Part shown: piece after piece, positions 37,716 to 47,870 of the stretch
Position numbering within the stretch: position 1 is the stretch's first letter
Layout of the letters: every line of letters begins with the position of its first letter
Assembly: GCA_034336665.1 (NCBI GenBank)
Contig: CM067577.1
Span: forward strand, 171,001 to 235,000
DNA length: 64,000 nt
Source of the DNA: Luscinia megarhynchos
Lineage: Eukaryota; Chordata; Aves; Passeriformes; Turdidae
Direction of reading: 5' to 3'
The notes under the pieces: model-generated
Seen by the model: only the letters and a program-made list of their open reading frames with translations
What the model was told of the DNA's origin: nothing
Databases searched by the model: none
Made by a program: the position numbers and the translations under genes

Positions 37716-38297
37716 CTTTGGCAGCCAGGCTCTGAGGCGTGAGCTGCAGCAGCCAGACGTGCCCAGCCTGGCTCTCGCACCTCTCTTGGCTGCGTGCTGC
37801 AGCTCCTGCCTGCTGAGCCGGCTCTGCCGCGCCAGCCGAGCTCCTCCTGCCCCTGCTCCTGCTGGAGCACCCTCGGGACGTGCTGCCCGAGCTGTGCTGG
37901 GCCTCTCCTCCGAGGCTGCCCGGGCTGGGCTCTCCCTCTCACAGCAGTGCAGCAGCCCCTCTGGGCTGGGCAGGACTTTCTGCCCTCCCTGGAGCTGCTC
38001 CCCGTGTTGGGTACTCAGATTTTGGGTGGGGTGAGCTTGTGAGCAGGGGGCTGGGGAGGGGGTGAGGTGGGCTTTGGCTTCTGTCCTGGTACATGCTGAG
38101 GGTGCTTTCTCTGGACACCTAGAGGTTCTGGCCCAAATTGGAAAAGGCTGCTGCTGGTTTGGGATTCTTCTGCTTTCAGGCAGCCTGGGGTGAGATCCAG
38201 GTCTTGTCATCTGCTGCAAGAGCTCAGTCTTGAATGAATGCCATCCTACCAGCCTCTGCTTGGCAATATGGGAAACAGGCCCTGCAGGTTCTTTTAG
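37716..38297. other. unique sequence upstream of candidate terminal exon
   Basis: GC-rich from 37716 to about 38020, then balanced composition. Acceptor-like CCCTGCAG and TTCTTTTAG occur at its right edge. No other gene feature is supported. Confidence 0.4.
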
Positions 38298-38422
38298 GGG
38301 CACTGAGCAAGTGCAGTGGTGAGGTGAACCATAGCCTGCCTATTTTAAATGTGTACTTAGAGGAAACAGAGATGATTCCCTGTGTGGAGAATAACCAGCA
38401 AATTGATCCCTGCATGTCCTGA
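38298..38422 (+). CDS. possible 3'-terminal coding exon of an unidentified gene
   Basis: After the acceptor-like GGTTCTTTTAG, one frame reads 40 codons to a TGA at 38420-38422, starting ALSKCSGEVNHSLP and ending ENNQQIDPCMS. The same frame is open back to an ATG at 38234, so the true left edge is uncertain; the alternative acceptor CCTGCAG ends at 38287. I do not recognise the peptide and see no domain. The main reason to list it is the block that follows, which looks like a 3'UTR with a polyadenylation signal. A chance open frame beside a non-coding conserved element is the main alternative. Confidence 0.25.
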
Positions 38423-38519
38423 CACGGGGAGCCAAAGGCCCCTTGTGCTCTGGGCTCTGGCCGAGGAAATGTAAACAAACTCCAGTTTTATGTCTGACCG
38501 AAGGAGACATAAACCAAGC

Positions 38520-38562
38520 ATGGATTGTAGCCTTTTAAATATTTTGACATTTTACAATCCAT
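38520..38562. repeat. perfect 10-bp inverted repeat within the candidate 3'UTR
   Basis: ATGGATTGTA at 38520-38529 is exactly complementary to TACAATCCAT at 38553-38562 with a 23-base AT-rich loop. In RNA it would form a modest hairpin. The stem does not extend, so a microRNA is unlikely. Confidence 0.9.
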
Positions 38563-38689
38563 CAAGGCCTTTAATTGTATTTTGAGTGAGTTGTTCTATA
38601 TGTAAATACCAGTTAATGTTGAAATTGTTTATAGCCAAATTGTCTGTTTATGCAAATCGTGTTCCAAGATCGTAGAGCTTCTATTGTAC

Positions 38690-38695
38690 AATAAA
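38690..38695 (+). terminator. AATAAA polyadenylation signal candidate
   Basis: AATAAA lies inside TATTGTACAATAAACATG. The overlapping palindrome TATTGTACAATA occupies 38682-38693. T/G-rich DNA follows within 5-20 bases. The hexamer is common by chance; the context makes this one better than the others in the window. Confidence 0.45.
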
Positions 38696-38814
38696 CATGT
38701 CTGTTTTGTTTAATGCTGGGAATGTTCCCTTTGGCTGCTGCAGCTCTCTGCTGGCTGCTGGTGTGGGGTGAGTGCCAGCTCCCGTGGGGCAGAGGATGTG
38801 GGGGCTGCTCCCAG

Positions 38815-39300
38815 AGCTGCTGCCTGGGATGGGTTTGAGCTGCTGCTCCCTGGGATGGGTTTGAGCTGCTGCTCCCTGGGATGGGTTTGAGCTGCTCCCT
38901 GGGATGGGTTTGAGCTGCTGCTCCCTGGGATGGGTTTGAGCTGCTGCTGCCTGGGATGGGTTTGAGCTGCTGCTCCCTGGGATGGAGTTTGAGCTGCTCC
39001 CTGGGATGGGTTTGAGCTGCTTCTCCCTGGGATGGGTTTGAGCTGCTGCTCTCCCTGGGATGGGTTTGAGCTGCTCCCTGGGGATGGGTTTGAGCTGCTG
39101 CTCCCTGGGATGGGTTTGAGCTGCTGCTCCCTGGGATGGGTTTGAGCTGCTCTCTGGGATGGGTTTGAGCTGCTCCCTGGGATGGGTTTGAGCTGCTCCC
39201 TGGGATGGGTTTGAGCTGCTGCTCTATGGGATGGGTTTGAGCTGCTGCTCCCTGGGATGGGTTTGAGCTGCTGCTCCCTGGGATGGGTTTGAGGGTTTGA
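38815..39300. repeat. minisatellite, 20- to 26-bp unit, about 20 copies
   Basis: Units of GGGATGGGTTTGAGCTGCTG followed by CTCCCT. Shorter copies lack one CTG triplet (GAGCTGCTCCCT). A few carry single substitutions such as TATGGGATG. The array starts about 100 bp past the candidate poly(A) site and ends at the CpG-rich block. Confidence 0.97.
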
Positions 39301-39570
39301 GCTGCGTTTCCGCTCGGCCCGTGAGCTGCGGTGCCACCCCAGACCTCGGGGAGCCCAGGGCTCCGGGCCGGGCGTCAGGCAGAGCCCCCGGGCGAGGCCG
39401 CTGCCCTGGAGGATCCCCGCACCTTGCCACCCCTCACTGGGCTCCGTTATCTCCGCGCTCGGTGCAGAGGACGGGCAGCATTGCCCCGCGCTGCTCCGGC
39501 TGCGGGCGGGACCGCGATCGGCGCCGGGATCAGTCTGCTCGGCCGGGGCAGGGCGGTGCTGCGGGCCCTG
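39301..39570. promoter_or_regulatory. CpG-rich island
   Basis: Over 250 bp of high-GC DNA with frequent CpG, including CGGGCGGGACCGCGATCGGC. CpG density is far above the surrounding minisatellites, which usually have few. In birds such islands often mark promoters and recombination-prone sites. No TATA box, initiator or adjoining coding exon is identifiable, so promoter function is only an inference. Confidence 0.35.
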
Positions 39571-40732
39571 CTGGGCTGTTATCGCCGGGCTGTTATCGCT
39601 GGGCTGTTATCGCCGGGGTGTTACCGCTGATCTGTTATCACAGGGCTGTTATCCCGGGCTGATATCGCCGGGCTGTTATCGCCGATCTGTTATCGCCGGG
39701 CTGTTATCGCCGGGCTGTTATCGCCGATCTGTTATCGCCGGGCTGTTATCCCGGGCTGTTATCGCTGATCTGTTATCGCCGGGCTGTTATCCCGGGCTGA
39801 TATCGCCGGGCTGTTATCGCCGATCTGTTATCGCCCGGGCTGTTATCGCCGGGCTGTTATCGCTGATCTGTTATCGCTGATCTGTTATCGCTGATCTGTT
39901 ATCGCCGGGCTGTTATCGCCGGGCTGTTATCGCCGGGCTGTTATCGCCGGGCTGTTATCGCCAGGCTGTTATCGCCGGGCTGTTATCCCGGGCTGTTATC
40001 GGGCTGTTATCGCCGGGCTGATATCCCGGGCTGATATCGGGCTGTTATCGCCGGGCTGTTATCAGGCTGATATCGGGCTGTTGTCCCCGGGCTGTTATCG
40101 CCGGGCTGTTACCGCCGATCTGTTATCGCCGGGCTGTTATCGCCGGGCTGTTATCGCTGATCTGTTATCTTGGGCTGTTATCTTGGGCTGTTATCGCCGG
40201 GATGTTATCGCTGGGCTGTTATCGCTGGGCTGTTATCGCCGGGCTGTTATCGCTGATCTGTTATCTTGGGCTGTTATCGCTGGGCTGTTATCCCGGGCTG
40301 TTATCGCCGGGCTGTTATCCCAGGCTGATATCCCGGGCTGTTATCGCTGGGCTGTTATCCCGGGCTGATATCCCGGGCTGTTACCCTGGGCTGTTATCCC
40401 GGGCTGATATCCCGGGCTGATATCCCGGGCTGTTATCCCGGGCTGTTATCCCGGGCTGTTATCCCGGGCTGTTACCCTGGGCTGTTATCCCGGGCTGTTG
40501 TCCCGGGCTGTTATCCCGGGCTGTTATCCCGGGCTGTTGTCCCGGGCTGTTATCCCGGGCTGTTATCCCGGGCTGTTACCCTGGGCTGTTATCCCGGGCT
40601 GTTACCCTGGGCTGTTATCCCGGGCTGTTATCCCGGGCTGTTATCGGGCTGTTATCCCGGGCTGTTATCCCGGGCTGTTACCCTGGGCTGTTATCCCGGG
40701 CTGTTATCCCGGGCTGTTATCCCGGGCTGTAA
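39571..40732. repeat. minisatellite, 13- to 15-bp units, about 80 copies
   Basis: Unit forms are GGGCTGTTATCGCC, GGGCTGTTATCCC, GATCTGTTATCGCC or GATCTGTTATCGCT, and rarer GGGCTGATATC. Variants cluster: the CpG-containing TTATCGCC form dominates the left 60 percent, while the TTATCCC form dominates from about 40280 onward. The array is flanked on both sides by CpG-rich DNA. Each unit contains TTATC or GATATC, so the - strand carries a GATAA core in most copies. Confidence 0.97.
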
Positions 40733-40890
40733 TGCCATTAACGCAATGAGCGCTCACCCGCACGGATCGCGGCGCGGGATCGGCCGCGGGTCCCGATCGC
40801 GGCTCTGGCGCTGCCCCCTCCTGCCCCCCGTGCCCGGGACGCTCCTCTCGGTGCTGCGGGACCCGATCGCGGCTCCTCCTGCCCCCCGTG
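40733..40890. promoter_or_regulatory. CpG-rich segment with a 70-bp offset duplication
   Basis: Very CpG-dense DNA (GATCGCGGCGCGGGATCGGC and similar). CCCGATCGCGGCTC recurs at 40792 and 40862, each followed by CCTCCTGCCCCCCGTGCCCG and then CCCGGGACGCTCCTCT. This looks like the seed from which the next array grew. Island-like, but promoter activity is unproven. Confidence 0.4.
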
Positions 40891-41253
40891 CCCGGGACGC
40901 TCCTCTCCCGGGGACGCTCCTCTCCCGGGGACGCTCCTCTCCCGGGACGCTCCTCTCCCGGGACGCTCCTCTCCCGGGGACGCTCCTCTCCCGGGGACGC
41001 TCCTCTCCCGGGGACGCTCCTCTCCCGGGACGCTCCTCTCCCGGGGATGCGCCTCTCCCGGGGACGCTCCTCTCCCGGGACGCTCCTCTCCCGGGGACGC
41101 TCCTCTCCCGGGACGCTCCTCTCCCGGGACGCTCCTCTCCCGGGACGCTCCTCTCCCGGGACGCGCCTCTCCCGGGACGCTCCTCTCCCGGGACGCGCCT
41201 CTCCGGGGACGCTCCTCTCCCGGGGACGCGCTTCTCCCGGGACGCTCCTCTCC
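40891..41253. repeat. CpG-rich minisatellite, 16- to 17-bp unit, about 22 copies
   Basis: Units are CCCGGGACGCTCCTCT and CCCGGGGACGCTCCTCT in irregular alternation, with rarer GCGCCTCT forms. Every unit has a SmaI-type CCCGGG and two or more CpG. CpG retention across all copies suggests low methylation in the germ line or a very recent origin. Confidence 0.97.
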
Positions 41254-41732
41254 CCGCATGTCTCGCTGACAGCGCTGTGATCCGGCCTCTGTGTTCGCTC
41301 ACTGCCAGCATTCCTCGGGGAACAGCGCAGAGCACCAGCAGCCGCACGACCTCAAGGTGCGCTCCCGTATTATTTCTTCATTAATATTTGTTGTTCATAA
41401 ATATATATTCACTCCTATTTATCACAAGAGCACCGATTACAAACCATAAATTCTAACTGTGGGGAATATTTCAGTCCAGTTTTATTAAAAAGTGATTTTT
41501 TAAAATGTTGCTGAGGCTTTTAGCCAGTTATGTGCTACTAAATATTTAAATCTGTATCTCTTGAGGCATGCTGAATTACAGCAAGGGGATATTTAATGTT
41601 CCCATTTCTCCAGCATAAATCTGTGAAAGATTGACTGGAAGAAAAATGCAGTGAGGAGCAGCCCACATACTTGCTGGATGCTGTCTCAGGCCATGCACCC
41701 ACGTCTGTGCCACTGGCAGCGCTCCAGCCTGG
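41254..41732. other. AT-rich candidate conserved non-coding element
   Basis: From about 41355 to 41660 the sequence is AT-rich, complex and contains TTCATTAATATTTG, ATAAATATATATTC and GATATTTAATG words. It lies between two GC-rich arrays and resembles enhancer-type non-coding DNA. No coding exon is seen. Confidence 0.4.
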
Positions 41733-42125
41733 AGCTGCAGGCTGCCCCTGAGCCGTCCTGCATCCCCTGCCCCTGCCCCATCCTGCATCCCCTGCCCCCT
41801 GAGCTGGCCCGGGGCCGTCCTGCATCCCCTGCCCCTGCCCCATCCTGCATCCCCTGCACCCCTGAGCTGCCCCCAGAGCCATCCTGCATCCCCTGCCCCT
41901 GACCCATCCTGCATCCCCTGCACCCCTGAGCTGCCCCCAGAGCCTTCCTGCATCCCCTGCACCCCTGAACTGCCCCCAGAGCCTTCCTGCATCCCCTGCC
42001 CCTGCCCCATCCTGCATCCCCTGCCCCTGACCCCATCCTGCATCCCCCTGCCCCCTGAGCTGGCCCGGGGCCATCCTGCATCCCCCTGCCCCTCTGAGCT
42101 GGCCCGGGGCCATCCTGCATTCCCC
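41733..42125. repeat. minisatellite of TCCTGCATCCCCTGCCCCTG type, 18- to 40-bp units
   Basis: About 17 copies of CATCCTGCATCCCCTG separated by either CCCCTGCC, CACCCCTGAGCTGCCCCCAG or CCCCTGAGCTGGCCCGGGGC, giving a mixed higher-order pattern. The + strand is C-rich. Long - strand glycine-rich frames are artefacts. Confidence 0.94.
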
Positions 42126-44206
42126 TGGCCAGGGGCTCTGGGGCTCTGGGGCTCTGGGGGCGTGCGGCACAACCCTGCCAGTCTCTGGCCATCCCGGTGT
42201 GGCACAGGGTGGCCGCTGTCAGTGCCAGGGGCTGTTACACCAATTACTCCGCAGGTTTATTGTGTGACCGTGTGCCTGGTTTATGGCACGAACAGCTTTC
42301 AACAGTTAAACGGTGCTAATATTAACCTCTCCCTCATGGGCTCTGACAGCCTGCACCACTAAAAGTGTGATTAAAAAATTAAGTCATCTGGAAGGGGCTG
42401 GCACGCGGTGTTAAACAACGGTGAGATGAATTTTCTATGAGGCGCGAGGCGCTGGCCGCAGGGAGAGGCAGCCCTGGCCATGGCAGGACGCGCACGGCAG
42501 CGGGGCGGGGTGGGAGCGCTGAGCCCGGCGCTGGGGCCGCGGAGCGCAGGGGCAGCTCCGGAGCGCTGAGCCTGCCCGGCAGGCTGGGCTCTCCGTTCTC
42601 TCATGGCTCTCACTGAGCCGGGGCTCTCCCTGCTGCGGGGCACAAGCTCGGGGGGCCGGGCGCCCCTCAGCTGTGTGGCCCTACACAGTGCCTGCAGCAA
42701 GAGAGGCTTGGGAATGGCTGTTGAGGGGCTGCGGGGAGGACGGGGGTGTGCTCTCGCCTGGGGCACACCTGGGCGGCCCAGGCACACCCTGCGGGGCAGC
42801 CCGGCGCCCCAGGCTGCTGGTGCTAGCGCAGCACGCCGCATGGCAATGCTGCTCTCAGGCGGGAACGCTTTAAAGCACGTACACCTGCTGGCAGGTGACT
42901 AAAAAGCTGCTATTTGCCTCAGAAGAGCCATCCAAGATCGCCCTTAAACAGCCTGCTCGGGAAAAAGAATGGGCTGGGCTGTGGTTCCCTCTCCTTCCTC
43001 TTCCCCCTCCTCTTTTGCTCTCATTTCCTGACCTGCTCATGGTCTGTGGTGGGGCTCAGAAGCTGAACCACCATGAGGACCAGCCCCCCTCTTGTCCCCT
43101 CCAGCTGTGCCCCCAGCTCTGGCTCTGCAGTGTCCCAGGTGCTGCCAGCACGGGCAGGATGATGCTGTGCGCGGCTGTGCCACTGCAAACCAAGGAAAAG
43201 GATCGAAAAAAGAAAAAAAAAACTTCTCTTGATGGCTGGAAACAGAGCTGAGATGTGCCAGGCTGGGCGCTGGCAGAGCCACGTGCTGCGCTCCAATGGA
43301 GGCACCCGGAATATTCATATTGCCATTTATTCTCTTCTGTTTCTCCATTGATTTTAATTAAGTTCACTCTCCTGCCAAGCCTGGGGAACACAAGCAAAAA
43401 TTGAAAGTCAGCTTGCTTTGAGCTTGTGTCTTCCCAGCCTTCCAGAGAATCAGAGGGAAGGGGGCCTGCACCGCCACAAGGGCATTTCTTGTGCTTTGCT
43501 GGTCCCCAAATAATAAACATAAAATTAAAATCCTGTTAGGCGAGTCACAAAAGCTATTATAGCTCAGCAGCTGATATTGACTGGGATCAAATCTTTTATG
43601 TGATTCGCAGTGTTCTGGGCTGCTCACGTTCACACCTTGATCATGTTAGCTCTGGCTTGATGTTTTTTTCTCCCACACTGAAACAAAGCAAAAAGAACGA
43701 CAAACCCCCAATCTAATGCTGCTGTATCAGTTTGTGCCATGCTCCTGCCAGGAGAGCAGTGTCTGTGCTGCTGTGTGGGCTCTGAAGACAGGCTCCTCCG
43801 GGAGCAGGAGCTCGGTCTGGTGCTGCTGAAGCGGCCTGAGAAGCGGAGCATCCCTGCGCCGCGGTGCTCCAGCCCAACTCGGAGCGCTCCTGCGAGAGCT
43901 GGCTGCTCTGTGGGGCTCGGCACCTTGCTGGCCATGGGCCACACCAGCGCCCGCAGCCCCGAGCTCCCCCTGCCCAGGCAGGCCGTGATTCCTGCTCCCG
44001 AACCCGCTAACTCACAGATAATTAATGTCAGGCAGCTGCCAGGGGCAGTGGTAATAGCTCAGCAGAAGGTGACACATCGGTCAATTAGCAGCTATTGGAT
44101 GTGACAGAAACAGCAAAGGGCAGCTCTGGCCGCCAGCCCCCTCCCCTCCCTCCCTGTCCTGCTCCTTCGGGGATGCGGGCGTGGATCCATCCCTGGAGGG
44201 TGGGAA
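42126..44206. other. single-copy DNA with a CpG-rich patch and AT-rich blocks
   Basis: Positions 42230-42440 are AT-rich with TCTAAT/TTAAAC words. Positions 42430-42610 are strongly CpG-rich, including GGGGCGGGGTGGGAGCG, a possible Sp1/KLF cluster and small CpG island. Positions 43490-43720 and 43990-44110 are AT-rich candidate regulatory blocks. A short A run lies at 43205-43220. No exon is recognised. Confidence 0.45.
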
Positions 44207-44283
44207 GGACCCCGGACCCCGGACCCCGGACCCCGGACCCCAGACCCCGGACCCCGGACCCCGGACCCCGGACCCCGGACCCC
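44207..44283. repeat. (GGACCCC)n heptanucleotide array, 11 copies
   Basis: Eleven copies of GGACCCC or AGACCCC in a row, with two substitutions that share the form CAGACCCC. It is purely direct and probably polymorphic in length. The - strand reads GGGGTCC. Confidence 0.96.
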
Positions 44284-45290
44284 AGAGCTCCCCGATGCCC
44301 AGCTGGGTGCAGCTGTGCACAGGCAGCACCAGGCAGGAGACAGGCTGGAGAGAGAATCCCCTGCAGGACGGGCCCCCGGGGCTGGGAGAGAAGGAGTTTT
44401 CCTCTGGAGAAGCCCACATTATGAATTTTGCAATATTGTTAAAGTATTAAATTAGAAAGAGACCTCAGAGCAACAGAGGAGTAATAGCTGCATGTGTGAG
44501 GCCTCCAACTCTAGGCACAGCAATATGAGGGATTTGTGAATTTTAACACTATTCTGTCACCTTGGGGCTGGGGCCATAAAAACAAACCTGAAAATAAAAA
44601 CGTGTGGGGATGAGGCTGGGTCTGCTCCACGCCCTGGAGGAGGGCAGTGACCCAGCCTGGCTTGCTGTCCCCCATCAGCTCTGCCTGCCCTGGGCTGGAG
44701 CTGTCTCTGTTTCAGCCCCTGGGTGCTGTTCCTGCTCAGGGTGGTGGGGACCCAGCTGTGAGCCGAGCAGAGTTCTGACACCCCAGGGGCTTTGTCCCTG
44801 CAGCACCCTGTCCTTGGAAATGCCAGGTGCTCCCAGGGCTGTGCTGCTTTCCTCTGAGGGATGCTGCAGTCAGGAGCTGGGCTTGGTTCTGCTTTTCTAT
44901 AGCAAGAGACCCTGATGACACCCAGTCTCCTCCAGAAAAGTGATGCTTTAATACTCAGTCTTGTCAGTGAGGGCTATTCCTAGAGTTACATTTCATTAAG
45001 GGCTCTGGCTCTCTGTCTGTGATGCACCACTGATCTGCACAGTGCACTTACTTCCATCAGCTCTTTTGAAATCAGCTGCAACTGAAATTAGAATAAACTG
45101 TAAAATGTACAGGCTGTTTCCTTCCTTTGCAATTAGCACAGTGAGTGTGTGATGAGAGGCCTCAGGCCAGGGGAAGGAGCCCTTGTGTTTTTCACTCGTA
45201 CCTGGCTTGCTCTGAGCCTGGCCCAGCACTGTCCCCCCTAGATGGAGCTCTGCAAAAACGGTTGGAAGGCAGAGAACGACTCTGGTGTCC
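44284..45290. other. single-copy gene-free sequence
   Basis: Positions 44405-44580 and 44940-45140 are AT-rich complex blocks with ATTAAATTAG and CATTAAGG words and are candidate non-coding elements. Positions 44590-44930 are GC-richer. No gene is supported. Confidence 0.5.
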
Positions 45291-46284
45291 CTGCTCTGGT
45301 GCTGCTGCTCTGGTGCTGGTGCTGCTGGTGCTGCTGGTGGTGCTGCTGCTGCTCTGGTGCTGGTGCTGGTGCTGGTGCTGCTGGTGTTGCTCTGGTGCTG
45401 CTCTGGTGCTGCTCTGATGCTGCTGGAGCTGCTGGTGCTGGTGCTGCTGGAGCTGCTCTGGTGCTGGTGCTGGTGCTGCTGGTGCTGCTGGTGCTGCTGG
45501 TGCTGCTGTGCTGGTGCTGGTGCTGCTGGTGCTGGTGCTGGTGCTGCTCTGGTGCTGCTGGTGCTGCTGGAGCTGCTGGAGCTGCTGGTGCTGGTGCTGG
45601 TGCTGCTCTGGTGCTGCTGGTGCTGCTGGAGCTGCTGGAGCTGCTGGAGCTGCTGGAGCTGCTGGTGCTGGTGCTGGTGCTGCTCTGGTGCTGCTGGTGC
45701 TGCTGGAGCTGCTGGAGCTGCTGGAGCTGCTGGAGCTGCTGGTGCTGGTGCTGGTGCTGCTCTGGTGCTGCTGGTGCTGCTGGTGCTGCTGGAGCTGCTG
45801 GAGCTGCTGGAGCTGCTGGAGCTGCTGGAGCTGCTGGATCTGCTGGAGCTGCTGGAGCTGCTGGAGCTGCTGGAGCTGGTGCTGGTGCTGCTCTGGTGCT
45901 GCTGGTGCTGCTGGAGCTGCTGGAGCTGCTGGAGCTGGTGCTGGTGCTGCTCTGGTGCTGCTGGAGCTGCTGGAGCTGCTGGAGCTGCTGGAGCTGCTGG
46001 AGCTGCTGGTGCTGGTGCTGGTGCTGCTCTGGTGCTGCTGGTGCTGCTGGAGCTGCTGGAGCTGCTGGAGCTGCTGGAGCTGCTGGTGCTGGTGCTGGTG
46101 CTGCTCTGGTGCTGCTGGTGCTGCTGGTGCTGCTGGAGCTGCTGGTGCTGCTGGTGCTGCTGGTGCTGCTGGATCTGCTGGAGCTGCTGGAGCTGCTGGA
46201 GCTGCTGGAGCTGCTGGATCTGCTGGAGCTGCTGGAGCTGCTGGAGCTGCTGGAGCTGCTGGAGCTGCTGGAGCTGCTGGAGCT
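45291..46284. repeat. 1-kb interrupted CTG/CAG array with higher-order blocks
   Basis: Almost entirely CTG, GTG, GAG and GCT triplets: CTGGTG runs, CTGCTGGTG runs and CTGCTGGAG runs in alternating blocks. About a dozen CTCTGG punctuations, roughly 55-130 bp apart, each shift the triplet phase, so translated frames switch among Leu/Val-rich, Trp/Cys-rich and Gly/Ala-rich peptides. Three CTGGATCTG variants (about 45836, 46171 and 46216) mark later block copies. On the - strand a 521-codon Gln/His/Ser/Ala-rich frame spans it, but the phase shifts argue against a selected protein. Confidence 0.97.
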
Positions 46285-47870
46285 CCCGTGCCCTGCAGCG
46301 CTGCCCTGCTCCCTTCCCTGCCCCTCGCTGTGAGCTCAGGGCAGCTGCTCCGCCTGGCCCCTGCCCGGGTGCTGTGCTCCAGCAGCACATGTTCCATGCT
46401 GCCCCTGCCCCTGCAGCCCAGCAGAGGCTGACAGCAGCGTTCGTGCACAGTGGGCACCCACAGCCCCCTCCAGCCCTCCCCCGTGCAGTTCTGACGGGCT
46501 CACAACACGGTTCAAGGCTTCCTACACCCTGGAGGGAAGGGAGCTGTGAGAATCCCCCCAAATTCCAGCTGCAGAGCAGTTAGCTCCTGCCGGGTTAGTG
46601 CTCCTGAGCAGCCCCTGGCAAGGACAGGTGGGGCGGGGTGTGCAAGGTCAGCTCGGCCTTTTTGGGGCACCTTGGCTGCTGTGCCAGAGGAGGAGGAATG
46701 TTATAGCTGGGCCTGGAACATTTGGCAGTGGCATTTCTCTTAGCAGGTTTATGATCTTTTCTGGGAAGCCAGCAGGACTGAATAAATCTCCAGGCCAACG
46801 AAAGCCCAGGATGTTTCCACAATTCCACAAGTACATTATTGCATTTCTTCCTTCCTAACAGCAGCTGCCACTTGGGTGGGAAATCCTTTAGTGTATTTGG
46901 GCGGCCAAGCCAGTAAAACTGCAGAGGGTCACCTGCCAAATATCCGTGCCATTAATGCTGGCACCTGAGGTGTGAGAGGTGAATCTGGTGCTTCCATTTG
47001 CCAGGTACTGCACGGGGCTGCCCCAGAGGGTCGGGGAGGAGGGAGCCCAGCCCGGGGTGTAACCCAGCCCCGAAACACGGCAGAGCTGGAAATGCAGAGT
47101 AACGGCTGGAGTCCATTGCCCCCCATGAGGGGCTCTGTGTCCCACCCGTTCAGGCAGGGGAAGGAGTGTGAGCTGCTCCGAGAAATCCTTCATTGGCTGT
47201 GGAAATGTGCCTGGTTTTACAGAAAAAACAATACAGTGAATTGAAAATAAATGGCATTATTAGCAGAAAGGGAGTCCCTAATTAACCAGATATAGCCCAT
47301 TACTGTAGCCTTCAATTCATTAAATTGCATAATTACATAAAAACACTGTTGATGTGCTATTCAGTATATCTGCTATTGTCTTCCTAATAATTAGCTCCAT
47401 AATTGTCACTTTGACAGGGTAATTAAAAATGTTTAAAGATGTTGTGTCAGCCTGTTCTCCTTTGCTGAGCTCGGTTGGATGTCTCTGGAAGATGATTTCC
47501 TACCCGGCTCAGCCATGGCTTTGTATTTGATTTATGCCAATGTGTAACAGGAATGACCAGGCTCATGGATTACTTTGATGTTCCTGTTAGGCTGATTTTT
47601 AAGAGTAGGAGAAAAATAACTTCAGATGTAATTTTCATTTACTTTTAGGAAATCTGTGATCCCATCCCCTGCTTCATGCTGCTGGTGATGGAACTTTCAG
47701 TTTTGTGTGAAATGTGACATTTGCAGCCCCACATCTCAGTTCTGTGTGCCGTGTAAAACCTTTCATTAGACATCCAGTTCTGTGGAGGACGGGGAACTGC
47801 AGGGGCTGGGGTTAGCTCTGGGGTGAGTGGCTGCTGTGGGACAGGCAGGTGAGCGCTGAGCACAGGTGAG
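46285..47870. other. single-copy DNA with a strong homeodomain-motif block
   Basis: Positions 46285-46660 are GC-rich. Positions 46690-46960 have mixed composition. Positions 47215-47445 are AT-rich and contain CTAATTAACC, CATAATTACATAA, CTAATAATTAGC and GGTAATTAAAAATG within 200 bp, a dense cluster of homeodomain cores. This is the best-looking enhancer candidate of the interval. Positions 47450-47860 show nothing specific. Confidence 0.5.

Larger units (their letters stand above)
38423..38712 (+). other. candidate 3'UTR with polyadenylation signal
   Basis: An AT-rich, complex block contains TGTAAATA at 38601-38608, which matches the Pumilio response element. It also contains the octamer ATGCAAAT at 38650-38657 and ends in AATAAA at 38690-38695 followed by TGTCTGTTTTGTTT, the GT-rich arrangement expected after a vertebrate cleavage site. 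A 10-bp inverted repeat (38520-38562) lies inside. The composition changes sharply to GC-rich repeat DNA after about 38740. The octamer could equally mark an enhancer-type conserved element. Confidence 0.4.

Noticed and set aside
45330..45350. Chi-like GCTGGTGG word
   Set aside because: Chi acts with bacterial RecBCD and has no role in a vertebrate genome. The word arises from CTG/GTG repeats.
44996..46561. A 521-codon - strand frame rich in Gln, His, Ser and Ala, resembling a polyglutamine protein
   Set aside because: It is created by the interrupted CTG/CAG array. CTCTGG punctuation shifts triplet phase repeatedly, and several other frames are equally open.
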